Both the position numbers and the translations under genes were made by a program. Of a stretch of 64,000 nucleotides of DNA, positions 13,141 to 24,146 are shown in pieces. Origin of the DNA: Oscheius dolichura (lineage: Eukaryota > Nematoda > Chromadorea > Rhabditida > Rhabditidae); the NCBI GenBank assembly GCA_932521035.1, contig OW051496.1, forward strand, positions 8,184,001 to 8,248,000. Reading direction: 5' to 3'. Under the pieces are notes generated by a model, which saw only the letters and a list, made by a program, of their open reading frames with translations, made no database searches and was not told the origin of the DNA. Position 1 is the stretch's first letter; every line of letters starts with the position of its first letter.

Positions 13141-13830
13141 ATGAACTATCTAGTGGACTACTGTACCGAGCTACCCGAAGACATTTACGCCGGGGTGCTA
13201 TCACGTTTCCAGTTTATCAGTATTCGCCATATGGAGCAATATCAGAATCCAGTTTCACTAGCTCCTATCATCAAGGTCCGTTTTCCCGATTTAACTAGCT
13301 AACCCAATCCATTTTGAGCTTATGATGACCGAGTCTAATATGGCATTGAGATATTTTAAATTACCATATAACGGCCAATTTTTATGGAGGGATTTTTTGG
13401 AGAAGTTGGTCTTGGAAAAATGGGCGTTTGGATTAGGAAATCGTCGAAGGTCGTCTACGAAAGAATGTCTTTCTGTAAACAAGAGACTATTAAACTTTCA
13501 GAAAGGAGGACGAATGGCAAATGGCAGGGACGGTTTTATTGTTGAAACGACCGACGACTACGTCATGCTGCAATCTATCCCAATGGAGGTGAATATAACA
13601 CCGGATTCAAGAAGGTTGACCTTTTTTAGCCAAGATGCACGTGTGAGAGGATTTCTAAAAAGAATGTAGAAGAATTTGTTGTCAAATGGGCGCGTTTCTA
13701 TCTGCGGGTGAAGATTCCTTACGATATATCGGCACTTTGCGACTACATCCGAGAAAATCAGGACAACTTCGAGGGTGTAAGACAATACATGCTCAAGTTT
13801 ATGCGAAGCGTTTATTCATATAAACTTTAA
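13141..13830 (+). CDS. Unrecognised small gene, possible 1-base frameshift
   Basis: An acceptor (TTTTCAG) precedes ATG at 13141. Exon 1 (13141-13275) encodes 45 residues with an F-box-like hint (CTELPEDIYAGVLSRF). A 43-base intron leads to a second exon at 13319 (LMMTESNMALRYFKLPYN...), open to a TAG at 13667. Immediately after, in the next frame, good coding resumes (VEEFVVKWARFYLRVKIPYD...) to TAA at 13828-13830. Two explanations fit. One is an 80-base intron from GAG|GTGAAT to the acceptor ending 13663, which restores frame. The other is a 1-base deletion in the A-rich run near 13657-13662, as in a pseudogene or an assembly error. A poly(A) signal AATAAA follows at 13862. Function unknown; a divergent F-box family member is a guess. 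Confidence 0.5.
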
Positions 13831-13861
13831 GACTTCTCTCAGCACACCTTGTTGTATTATA

Positions 13862-13867
13862 AATAAA
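13862..13867 (+). terminator. Poly(A) signal of the 13141 gene
   Basis: AATAAA lies 32 bases after the TAA at 13830, the short 3'-UTR spacing seen elsewhere in this window. Confidence 0.6.
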
Positions 13868-13969
13868 GTCGTCAAAAAATGGTGTCTACTTGTTCTCTTC
13901 CCTTTTGTTGAGATTTTCCCCCCGCGCCCCTCCTCTCAAACGGTCCCTTTCCCATTCGTTGTTCTTCAG

Positions 13970-14017
13970 TTCGAAAATCAACGAAACTACAATGTCAACG
14001 TCAACGGAGGTGAGGCT
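13970..14017 (+). pseudogene. Duplicated exon of the membrane-protein gene
   Basis: After a TTCTTCAG acceptor, the sequence reads FENQRNYNVNVNGGEAI and then stop. It closely matches the start of the exon at 11299 (LENQRDYNANANGGEE) at both DNA and protein level, with the acceptor included. Similarity ends abruptly after the GGAGG core. It enters in phase 0, so it could act as an alternative last exon if the exon ending at 11254 spliced to it, skipping the 13141 gene. A dead duplicate is the simpler reading. Confidence 0.6.
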
Positions 14018-14241
14018 ATCTAGGCTGTGACTTTTTAAAGGAATAGGCACAGACCTAAGAAGCTGACTGTAGATTTCTGGGGGCTTTGAGAAAGCGCGGG
14101 AAATGGATTTTTCATGCGTGCGTAGATGTCTTTGGTCTTTAGCAGCATATACCGCTAGAAAATCACACAAGGATATAGAAAATGACCCCGAAACGAATAT
14201 ATATGCTAAAATGGGGAATAAACAATCGTGTTAGGACCACT

Positions 14242-15476
14242 CTAGGCCCCGAAGACTGTATCATAAATGGGATCTAGGATTCGAACAATATCTACCATAT
14301 TTGGCCTGTCGTCCGGCTTCGTCTGCCAGCAATTCTCCATTATTCCATAAAGAACATCGAACCCCGGCTTTGACTTTACTATCGGTCTATCTCCTTCAAG
14401 TAGCTTCACCCGTAATACTTGCCTATTTGTAATCCCTTCAATATTTGGCTCTCTATAGTTAGAATTGATTGAAACTGTGACAGTACTGACTTTTGCTCGA
14501 TCATAGCATAGAGAAACATCCCAAAACTCCAGACGTCGGCTTTGAAATTATAGTTCTTGCTGCCAATTACTTCTGGAGCTTGGTAACCGGGTGTACCGAC
14601 GCTAAATAGGGTCAGAATCCGGATAGGCTACCTACTCCTGCGTCATATTGTGTGACATCGGTTTAGCGAACTCAAAATCGCAGAGTTTGACTGTTTCTCC
14701 ATCCTCGGAGAGCAGAACACTAAATGGGCTAAATATAAAGAAAACGAGTGTTCAACTTGTCTGGTTTTATATCTCGATGAACAACATTGACCTGGTGACA
14801 GAAGGCCAAGGCTCTGGCTAGTTGTAGAGCCCAACTGGTGATTCTTTCCGGGGTGCAAAGAGATGCCCCTATATGGCCCATAGAGTACGGTAAGCGCTCT
14901 GTCTACTTACGAATTCCTCCCAGTGATCCTCCAGGCATATATTCTGACAGGAGGCCAATGACTTCAGTCTCATCCACAGCGTATCCATAAAATCGGAGAA
15001 CATTTGGATGGCTATCTATCTGAAAAATTTCGACTTTTTCCACCTTTACACGAGTTTATCAAAATCACAAAACTGAAAACTAACCGCGGATGTATATTTA
15101 ATCTCCCGATCCACGAGTTTATTCCTGTAATTCGGTTCATCCTCCTTTATTGAAGTAAGCGAAGAAAGCGGACGAGGTATCAAAAACTGCTTCAGGACAC
15201 AGATTCTAAAATTCCTTTGTATACACCATGTTTCTATAGAAGAAATATACCCAATTGTAGGCGTATAAACAAGAAAAATTTTCGGTCCTGGTCCATCTCT
15301 CAAAGAGCCATCGGGACTCTGAGGCAAGGCAAGGCGTCTAATATCATTCATATGTGTCCGGGCGGCAAAGGGGGAATGCCCTTCCAAGTTGACGGAACCA
15401 TCGGGAAAAAAAGACTAGAGTGACTGAAAAGGGGAGCTTTACCTGGATTTTTCCGTCTTTTAGCTTCCGGCGGCAT
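14242..15476 (-). CDS. Divergent protein kinase-like gene (DFG changed to DFE)
   Basis: The catalytic domain is assembled from short exons in consistent phase. A TIGICVLKQF segment supplies the VAIK-type Lys, followed by HPNVLRFYGYAVDETEV, a GGSL hinge motif, VVHRDIKPDN (catalytic Asp and Asn), CDFEFAKP, GTPGYQAPEV, DVWSFG, and CWQTKPDDRP in the last lobe. The glycine-rich loop is degenerate and the metal-binding DFG reads DFE, so activity is doubtful. The overall style is tyrosine-kinase-like/MLK-type. The first exon (15443-15476, MPPEAKRRKNP) has a basic, possibly nuclear-localising motif. Its join to the second exon is unresolved: only about 28 bases separate donor and acceptor, and the frame does not fit. 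It is a close paralogue of the adjacent gene at 15800-17039, with the same exon layout. Confidence 0.7.
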
Positions 15477-15799
15477 AGTGGAGAGAGAATACGAGGGTCG
15501 CTTCAACGGGAGAAGCCTTGCCGCCCAAAACACTGGCCGTTTCCTTATCAGTGGAGAGAAAACGGAGAGAAAATGTGGGCTCACCCCGAAGGCAAATAGA
15601 CGGAGACTTAGCGCTTCAACTTTTCTCCCGTCTTACCATTAAATCATCCCTCCCCGTCCATTACTAGCGGCAGGTCACAACTTTTTGAGCAAAGCATGAG
15701 CAAATCTTTATCACTTTTTAACAATTCTATTTGGCTTTAAACAGGAGATAAAAGAGTTGGTTGCCGTAGAGAGTCTTCTACTTTTTCTTGTCCCCCTTC

Positions 15800-17039
15800 T
15801 CATCTCAACGGTTGTCGGTTAAGTGCCGCCCCCGTATCCAGGTAGCCCACAATATCGAGCATCGTCGGCCTAGCTGCCGGGTCCGTCTGCCAGCACTGTT
15901 CCATCACAGCATAAAGAAGGGGGTTGAATTCTGGCCGTGGTTCCACTGCTGGTCTCTCCCCTTTTAATAATTTCTCTCGGAATTCATGTAGCCGTGATGA
16001 CTGGGTCTTGTCAAAAGGCAGTCTGAACAGAAAATGAGTAAAAAGCCAAAGAGGGCCCACTTCTGGTGGGTCAGGACGTAGAGACACATCCCGTAACTCC
16101 AGACATCCGCTTTGAAATTATAATTTGAACTGCCTATCACTTCTGGAGCTATGTATTCCGTTGTCCCGGCACTAAACGAAAAGTATACGGTATTTTTTAG
16201 ATCCGGTAGACCCACCCTCTCGTCATGTCGTGGGATACCTGCCGAGCGAACCCGAAATCACATAATTTAATGGACTCGCAATCCTCGGAAAGCAGAATAC
16301 TGAATATAGCTTATTTATAGACAAAAAGTTCTCCCACTTGTCTAGTTTTATATCCCGATGAACAATCTTAGCCTCGTGGCAGTAGGCCAACGCTCTCGCT
16401 AGCTGCAGAGCCCAATTGACGATTCTCTCCGGAGTACCGTAGAACAAGGCTGAATTTATAGAGTACTTATTACTTTAAAATAAAATGCCTACCATCGCCA
16501 CAGGCCAGCGATCCTCTCGGCATATATTCCGAAATGAGACCTCTCACATGGGTATCCGTTACCGCGTAGCCATAAAATCGTAGAATATTTGGGTGGTTAT
16601 CAATCTAAAATTCTTATTTCTAACCAAAAATAGATAAAAAACTAACCGCAGAGGTGTATTTAATTTCCCGATTCGCGTATTTCGACTCCCCGTCGTTCTT
16701 TGCAACTGGGTCGGCGGTGAGAGAAGCAAGTGGAGGAGGTATCACAAATTCCTTTAGTACACAGATCCTGAATATTTGTTTTGGTTCATTACAATAAATT
16801 CTAGACTGCACCCAATGGTCGGGGTATAAATACAGCGGATCTTGGGCCTTCCGGGGTCATTTCTTATAAAACCCTGCGGCGAGGAGGCGAGAGGATTCTC
16901 GTAAATATTCTTTACATGTATCCGAGCAGCCAAGGGGGAATACCCTTCCAAATTGACGGAACCATCAGGAAATTAATTACTAGAGGAGGACACCGGGAGA
17001 TTTACCATCGTTCTTTCTCTTTTTAGGAGCTGGCGGCAT
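15800..17039 (-). CDS. Divergent protein kinase-like gene (DFG intact)
   Basis: Paralogue of the 14242-15476 gene in the same orientation. The protein start is MPPAPKKRKND, basic. Downstream are EGYSPLAARIHV, TIGICVLKEF (Lys), REIKYTSA, HRDIKLDN, CDFGFARQ with an intact DFG, TEYIAPEVIG, DVWSYG and CWQTDPAARP, then the C-terminus ALNRQPLR and stop. Unlike its neighbour, all main catalytic motifs are present except a clear glycine loop, so it may be active. As in the neighbour, exon 1 cannot be joined cleanly to exon 2: about 26 bases lie between donor and acceptor, and an in-frame TAA precedes the conserved PDGSVNLEG segment. Substrate and pathway are unknown. Confidence 0.7.
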
Positions 17040-17389
17040 AGTGGTAGAGGAACGGCAAAGGGAAAAGACTAGGACTGCTGTGATGGGAAGGAGATGGCGC
17101 CAGGAACGTGGGCGTCTGTCTTATCAGCAAAAATGGATGGCAATTGAGGAGAAAGAGCGCTCCAAATGCAAATAAATAAGTCGCTTGCCCTGGGAACAAG
17201 TCTTTCCATGGCCGGAAACAGTGAGAAATTGACAGGACCCCGAGGGGAACCGGGACATACATTTTAGCGGCTACAGTATCTCGGAAAAACTCTCGCTTTG
17301 TAATTCTTTATTCCCGCAATAAATTGAAAAAGAGAAGTCGGCATTCTAGCCAACTGGCTACTGTAATTCCGGTTTCCCTTCGTTTTCCT

Positions 17390-18250
17390 CTAATTTACAA
17401 GTAGTTGGAAGTTGTAGCTCCAAATAATTCTGGAAATTTCAAAAATTTCCAGCTCAAAAAACAAACAGACCTCTTGAACAGTTCCCATGAAAATAGCAAT
17501 CAGATTGTCTACATGAATGGCAGCTAGAGCGAATAGAAAGTACGGGTAGTAGTGGTAGGTGTAGGTTGATATCATTCCCAACAGAGAAATAAACAAGAGC
17601 ATCCCGGTCAGGGTATTGGAATTCGAGAGTAAACAGCCTTGGCAGGTTCTTTTAGCGTAATAGATGAGGAGGACGACGGTTAGAAGAGTCAAAAAGAGAA
17701 TTATCCTTCTGAAAAGAGGCTGTACGTGGTCGGTGTCGCAAAGAATCAACTGTCAAAGGTTTCGAGCGGATCTAGACCCATTTTCAAGAAATCTTCCCCC
17801 CCCCCCCCAATAAAAAAAATGAATTTTTTAAAACAGTAATCCACTCTTCAAAAAGGTAAAACCTAGAGTAAAACAAGGAAATGTCTGAAAGTTCCACTGG
17901 AAACTGACCATATCTCCCCTTTGCCTGTTCTGAAAGATCAGGAGATACTTTTCCAGGCAAGACCGCCAACAAAACTAGGAAATGGGGTACAAGACACGAT
18001 TATTTATGTATACCCAGAAAGATACTGTAATTCCTTACTTGAAATACGCAGATAATAGATCATTCTTCAAAAATAGATCCAAAAACAGAAAAACGATTGT
18101 CATCGAGCTGAAGATGAAGATAAAAGCTCCTGGAATCTTTCTAAACCCAATCTCTTCTTCTCGCTTTTAACCTACCTTGGAAAAATTATTCGGTGACATT
18201 GAGGAAGAGTGCTGAGCATGTGTTCCCGATACCAGCTGGACCCTATAGTT
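17390..18250 (-). CDS. Multi-pass membrane protein, claudin/PMP22-like topology
   Basis: The C-terminal exon (17390-17749) encodes three hydrophobic helices separated by short loops (RIILFLTLLTVVLLIYY, TGMLLFISLLGMIS, YFLFALAAIHVDNLIAIFMG). Upstream exons supply a hydrophilic segment (SPDLSEQAKGRYGQFPVELS...) and a first hydrophobic helix (IPGAFIFIFSSMTIVFLFLD). One N-terminal helix, a large loop and three clustered helices is the claudin/PMP22-like layout common among nematode orphan membrane proteins, but I see no family motif. The phases of the two upstream exons do not join cleanly, and a run of 12 Cs lies in the intron near 17798. The model may be incomplete or the gene damaged. Confidence 0.45.
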
Positions 18251-18295
18251 CCAGGGGAAAGAGTTGATAGCACTGATAATATTGATTGCAGAGGA
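18205..18295. repeat. Segment duplicated at 19830-19925
   Basis: About 85 bases around a GTTCCC(A/G)ATA(C/T)CAG core and ending GATAATATTGATTGC are repeated at 19830-19925, with a weaker third copy of the second half near 20265-20300. All copies flank the F-box genes and look like debris of an F-box exon with its splice acceptor. Confidence 0.5.
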
Positions 18296-18484
18296 GGGGA
18301 GGCACTGTCAGTCATCCGGCTTTTTTTTCTTTTAAGCTAATAGAGAATTGGGTACCCTTATTGGTGTCTCCCTCCTTTAGGACATTTGGCCTTTATCTCT
18401 AAATCCTTTTCCAGTAAAACAAGAACAAGAAGTTCCTTCTCCTACCAAATGAATCAATTATCCCTGATGTTATACCTGATGGAA

Positions 18485-19608
18485 ATGTTCCCTCTCTTTC
18501 AACTGCCTCGAGCCATTCTCGAAAAGATTATCACAAAGGTTACTCCTTCCCATTTTGCTTTCCTACGACATGTTTCAGCTCGAATGGAAGAGTTATTTCC
18601 GTCTACAGCAGACCTGCCGAGATGTGGAGGAGCTCGTCCGAACCAGCCGCAGCATTAGGAATATAACAGTCCCTGTGAACTACGGCTTTTTCTTGAGAAC
18701 AGTCCTCAACACGCCTCTTCGTCTCTGTTGTGGGTACCACAGCGAGTCCATTTACGAAAGTCCTTACGGAGTCCGATTCACCGGATTGACAGTGGAATTT
18801 GACAAATCACAGTGCAATTCAAACTGCAGTAACTATCCAGGAGAACTTAGTCCTTGGGTCTATCTTTATGACTCTATCTTTGAGAATTACTGTAATTCTC
18901 TGAAGAAATACCGGATCACATGTAGAGAAGTGAACCTGAGTAGACCTTCTTGTTTGACTAAAGAAGAATGCGTGACGTTGTTCAATATTCTGAAGCCTGT
19001 TGATGTCAATATGTACAGCAGAGGAACAAATCAAATGGAGGCGCTTCTCGAGACGAAAACACTGGTCAGTTTCTATTTTCTGAGCTTTACTCGAAAAGGA
19101 AACTGTCAGACAGTAAACTTATAGAAAGCTCCACAGTTTTCGGTTGATCTAGACCAACTCCTCGAAAGGGATCTCTTCAAACAGTTCCTCTTGAAGTTTC
19201 CATCTGTGGAGATTCGTCTGTTTTCAGTAGAATCGTCTCCACCAGTCATCGACCTCTTGCTTACCCTCCTCCAGGTAGGAACATATCCCTGTCTTTCCGT
19301 TTTCAATTCAGTTTCTCCGCTCTGAACCTCTCTCCCACCTTCGCCAGTTCGCCTTAAAAGGAGACTATCAAACGAGGACCCAGTTTTACTCTCAAGAATT
19401 GAGAGATGCATTTAGTGACTACATTAACCCAATTCGGTCGACAAGTATCCGACAAGCCGCTAGAAGACAAATACAAAGGCCTACGGGAGAAAGGAAGCTT
19501 GACTTCACATGCCGACTGGGGCGCAATGGATACTGTAAACTCTTTTTTCATTGGTCCTACGGTGGCGGCATCGACTACAGGTTGTGGTTCAAGAGAAAAG
19601 GTCGATAA
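18485..19608 (+). CDS. F-box protein with divergent C-terminal region
   Basis: Exons 18485-18538, 18579-19064, 19125-19274 and a last exon ending at 19608 join in phase 0. The N-terminus FQLPRAILEKIITKLEWK with SYFRLQQTCRDVEELV is an F-box split by an intron. F-box proteins bind SKP1 and present targets to SCF ubiquitin ligases. The remaining 300 or so residues are poorly conserved, as in nematode F-box families. They carry alternating Leu/Phe patterns and a Cys-containing C-terminus (LDFTCRLGRNGYCKLFFH). The gene at 20731 shares the layout, including the phrases LKKYRIT and FNILKPVDV versus FKVLKPVRA. ATGs at 18449 and 18479 are in frame and could also start the protein. A poly(A) signal AATAAA lies at 19614. 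Confidence 0.75.
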
Positions 19609-19739
19609 TTGATAATAAACAGATTTTGAAATCTTAACCCTTTACATTAACCGTAATTTCAAGGGAAAGGGGTGGTAAATCTCTACGGCCGGCAGCTATT
19701 CCAAAAAGAAAAAACACGTATTTTTGGCCACCAAGCTAG

Positions 19740-20488
19740 ACACTACTGTCATGATCAAATGGCTTCTCTTCGGGCCTTCTTCTATCTTTTCTGACATTCC
19801 TGGCACAAACTACTCCACGACGCTGGCAAGGCTTACTCAACACGTGTTCCCAATATCAGCTGAAACCTGTATTCCAGTGGAAGGAGTTGCAAACACCGAT
19901 AATATATTGATTGCCGAGGGGGCTTTCTCCCTTTATGGCACGAGTTCTTCATGTTTTCTCGAACTATATTCTTCCTAATGGCTCTAAATTCAAAGTGATT
20001 GTCGATCTTTTATAATTCTTGCAGTGTAAACGTTTTCCGTGAGATGTTCACTTGGGCTGAATGGGCACCCTGTCGAAATCAAGATTGAGCCAAACTATTT
20101 TAAAAGGTATTCTTGCGCAATGATGTCTTATCTGGAAGAAGCCATTGACAATATAATTCTGTGATTCTCGGTTCTCTCTGATTGAATGCCAATAAACGAT
20201 AGGTATAATACGAGCGGGTACTGTTTCAATGGTACATTATCAGGAAAATGGCCCTATTATAACGGAAGAACTTGCTAGCACTGATAAAAATTGCTGGCTC
20301 GGGTATTGTGCACTCCCGTTTGCCAACAACAATTGGAAATGCCGGACGGATCTATGGATCAAATTTCCTCCCTGTTGGCCGGCATTCCTCTCTTTGATAT
20401 TTCAGAGGCCAGGTTGAAATGGTCCCTTGACCTGAATGGATTCCCTTGCGAGATAGTAATCGACGATTACAAAAAAAGGAAAGACTAG
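19740..20488 (+). pseudogene. F-box gene relics
   Basis: Two broken copies lie between the intact F-box genes. One has the exon-2 acceptor and a following LKPVFQWKEL-like stretch (19855-19900), then a late piece CSLGLNGHPVEIKIEPNYFK (near 20055-20110). The other (20345-20488) ends LKWSLDLNGFPCEIVIDDY. Both late pieces match the C-terminal part of the 20731 gene (CALGDSGRSCELVIDCY). The middle parts are missing or out of frame. These are tandem duplicates in decay. Confidence 0.55.
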
Positions 20489-20730
20489 CCCTTTGCTTTA
20501 TGCTTATCCGCGGAGTTTCCTCCCTACTCTGCCAGCAGCAGACCTCTCCGTCTCTGTCGCCCCGTCCGACTGCGCTCTGACTGCCAGCCTCAACCGATTG
20601 CCTGAATTCATACGCTCCATCCTCTTTATTGTTATTCCTAACTGCTCATCGATATTCCATCTCCTTAAACTTATTATTGGAAAGCGAGCAAGACGCTTTC
20701 TTCCTACCGAAATAGTTTGAAGCATTCCAG

Positions 20731-21818
20731 ATGGCTGGCCTTCCTCTTTTCGAGCTTCCTACTGCTCTTCTCGAAAAAATCATCAACCAGGTATATAATT
20801 TTGTTCTCTTTTTCTTTTAAAGGATATTTCAGTTTGAGTGGAAAACTTATTTCCGTCTACAACAGACATGCCGCGATATGGAGGAGTTGGCCCAGACTAA
20901 TCGAAGAATAAAACACCTCTGGCATAAGGGGCCGTTCCTCTATTCCACCAGGGGAGACGACGACTCTCTTCGCTTCTGTTTGATGTTTGACGGCGCTGCA
21001 AAATCTGTGGATATTGCCAGCCTTTATGGCGTTAGATTTGACTTTATCTCTCTATCACCTGGTGAGTCCCCCTCTCGTTTTGTTTATCGATTTTACAGGA
21101 TTAGAGGATAACCAGTTTCTAGAAGAATTCTGTGAAACCCTGAAGAAGTACCGTATAACCGCGAAAGATGCTGATTTCTATAGTTTAAAGAATTTCAAAC
21201 CGGAGCAGTATGTCACCCTATTCAAAGTACTGAAGCCTGTCCGAGCCGAACTCGTCAGTAGGGGATCGAATCTGTTCGAAGTGCTCCTCGAGGTCAAGGA
21301 ACTGGTGAGCTCTTTGTTATTTTTAAAAGGTACGTTTCTCTTTTCAGGAACAAGTAGCGGCTACAGTGAATTTGTCAGATGTTGCTAAAGACGACCTCTT
21401 CTTGATTAGAGAATTCCTGTCCCGGTTCCAAAAAGTCCGCTTCCTTGTCCACGACGGTGAGATGAACCAATATCTTGATTTCTTCAAGAAGATCCTCCAG
21501 GTTTGCCAATAACAAACTCTACAATTTTATATTCTTCAGTTTCTCCGCCATGAACCCTTGCCAAACCTTCGTAGCTTTGAACTGACGGGAAAGTACTACG
21601 ACACTACCCAGTTGCCCCCTGAGGAGGAACAATTACAGCGATTCGGTGACTTCGGTCCGAGAAAAACAAACGAACTCGTAAACTCTGACCCGGCCGGAGA
21701 ACCCTACCAGTACAATTTCAAATGTGCTCTGGGAGATAGTGGACGTTCTTGTGAACTGGTAATTGATTGCTATTGTGCAGAAATCCATTTTGAACCTGTG
21801 GTTGAAGAGGAACAATAA
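20731..21818 (+). CDS. F-box protein, paralogue of the 18485 gene
   Basis: ATG at 20731 follows TTCCAG. Exon 1 (20731-20790) encodes MAGLPLFELPTALLEKIINQ. Exon 2 begins at 20833 with FEWKTYFRLQQTCRDMEELA, completing the F-box. Further exons read LEEFCETLKKYRITAKD, TLFKVLKPVRAELVSRGSN, VAKDDLFLIREFLSRF and finally CALGDSGRSCELVIDCY. The likely role is a substrate-recognition subunit of an SCF ubiquitin ligase, as for its neighbour; the target is unknown. The stop codon overlaps an AATAAA signal (21814-21819), giving an extremely short 3'-UTR. Confidence 0.75.
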
Positions 21819-22048
21819 ACGGCTTTTATACTCTCAAACAGCTCGGGATAACATGCTCCCTAACAGATAAAGAAGGCGAGAAAATAGCCACCGCACCATA
21901 GAACAAGGGGTACAATTCAATTCGAAGAAATCGAGGAAAGAAGACATTTCTAGAGAAGAAAAGACAATAAAGAACACAAAAAATGCAGAATTATGTTTAA
22001 TTTCTAGACATCTATCATCAGTAATAGGAGATACGCAGGGGCAGGCAG

Positions 22049-24146
22049 CTAGGCCACGATGCGAACCCAGTCCTTCATCTCCTTGCGTCCATATTGGATA
22101 TCCGCGATCTCGCGGTAGATTCTGAAAACAAATGGAAGTGAAATAGAAACATATACACATAATAGAAACATATGACAAATACTCCCCCGAATACTTCAAA
22201 GGCAGGGGACGAGTGACCTGGCCGGGTCAGGAGACGGAGAAAGGGCACTTGTGCACAAGCACCCATATAATCTCGGCAGGAGAATTTCTTATTCTACGAA
22301 GAGAACAGACCAAAATTTTCCCTCCTGCCGTACGGGTGCAGGCGAACGGGAGAAAGACGCCACGGAGTAGTCTGCCCGTGTCCTTTCACGACTCCTCAAG
22401 AGGCCGCGCTCCGTTCAACAAATTGTGAGCCGTTCCAATCAGAATTTTTAGCTGTATCTCATCCTCCAAATGCGTACCTCTGGACGACGCGGTCCTCGGG
22501 CTTCTTCTCGGGTAGCTGATAGAGCTTCTCCTTGCCGTGATTGTCGACGGCCAGCAGACTGGTTACTGGCACGACGACCACCGCCGTACCACAGCCAAAA
22601 ATCTCTTCGACGCGTCCCTCGTCGATGCCGCGGACGACCTGCTCCAGTGTGAAGTCCTTCTCCGAGACGCGGAGATCTCCCCAGCCGCGGACCAACTCCA
22701 GGACGGACTGCCTCGTCACTCCGGGCAGGACCAGACCTGGAATTATCCTCGAATTAGAAGAGAAGAGACGAGAAACTGACCCATATCCAGAGCCGGGGTG
22801 ATCAGTTCCCGCTCGCCGTCCTCGTTCGTCCACACCATTCCGAGGTTCATGTTGCCGGCCTCGGTGACCCACTGCTCCTGTCCCGACAGCCACAGCACCT
22901 GCTGGCAGCCCTTCTTCGCCGCCTCGCTGCCAATCGACACCGTCGGGGCGTAGTTCGAGCCCATCTTGTACTGGCCGGCGCCGCCGGGCCAGGCTCTCAC
23001 ATAGCGGGAGTCGGCCAACAGACGGAGACTCTAAACACGGCAGATTATTATTAATATAAGATTGAAACGGACCTGGGCCGCGACGAAGTAGCTACCCACC
23101 GGGCTGAGCAGGACCATGAGCTTGGCCGCCTCGGGGGGCGCGACGCCGAGGGTTGGGTCGGTGGCAAAGATGAAGGGCCGGATGTAGAGGGCCGCTCCCT
23201 CCTCCGACGGGACCCAGTCCTTGTCCAGTGAGATCTGCTTCTCTATTATCTTGATCAGCTCCTCGCTGTCGAAGGTGGGCAGCGCCGCGCGGACGGCCGT
23301 CCGGTTCATCCTGGCCATGTTCTTCTCCGGGCGGAAGATTCGGATCTTGTTGTCGACGCCGCGGAAGGCCTTCATTCCCTCGAAGAGTTGCACGGCATAG
23401 TGGAGTCCCTGAAATTTAAAAATGGTCAATCGAATAGATATCTTCAAAGAGAGCCTGGGATACAAGCCGGCTCAACCCCTGCCCCGCCGTTCCTCGTCTC
23501 AGGCGACCAGGGGGACAATGGCCGGCCCGCGCACCAGTACGTATTGACGTTTTTTTTCTGTTCGTGGTTACCCAGGTGTCATAACTATTCTATATTCTTA
23601 TCGAGCTACTCAGCCCCAGAGCAGGGTGCGCTGGCTCCTCTGTGTCTGCCGTGGCACCGGGAGAATGGGTGGAGGATGGCCGGCATGCGCGCACCCGTAG
23701 ATCCCAGGCAAGTCATTTTGTTATATACAAAACAGCGATCCTCGGCTAACATTTTTACTTTAACGCGACTCTGGTTGATTTCCTTCGAGAAACCTCACCC
23801 CGAGCCACGATAGCAATCAATCAAAAGGCTGGTATACCTTTGCTCCGGGGTGGATGGAAATCTCCTTGGTCTGCTTGAGAGCCGGCGTCATCCATCCCTT
23901 GTTCTTGTTCCAATCGACCTCCATCATGTAGTCGGTGTAGTCCTGGCCGAACTTCTTGGCCACCGTCGCCTCCTTGGGTCTCAGCTTGGCTTGGGGGATC
24001 CTCTCAATCTCCAGATCCTTGGCTCGGAAGGATTTCTTCGGCTCGAGCTGGGCATCATAGGAATTGGCGGTGGGAAGGGTGGCCAGCCCGCGGACGACTT
24101 CGGGGAGGCGACGACTGCCACTACGGCACAAGATGGAGAAGGCCAT
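22049..24146 (-). CDS. bcat-1: Branched-chain amino acid aminotransferase, mitochondrial
   Basis: Five exons (23838-24146, 23073-23408, 22781-23030, 22478-22736, 22049-22121) join in consistent phase to about 408 residues, the usual family length. The enzyme transfers the amino group of leucine, isoleucine or valine to 2-oxoglutarate using PLP. The first 30 residues ([20 protein letters not shown]) are Arg-rich, without acidic residues until position 16, and look like a mitochondrial targeting peptide. Family landmarks are [29 protein letters not shown], the PLP-binding Lys in [11 protein letters not shown], and [11 protein letters not shown]. Exon 1 could start at 24170 instead, but an acceptor-like TTTTTTAG between the two ATGs favours 24146. 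Intron 1 is unusually long for the gene (430 bases). Confidence 0.93.

Noticed and set aside
22459-22893. Plus-strand frames across the aminotransferase exons
   Set aside because: Shadows of the - strand BCAT exons, which match the family over their full length.
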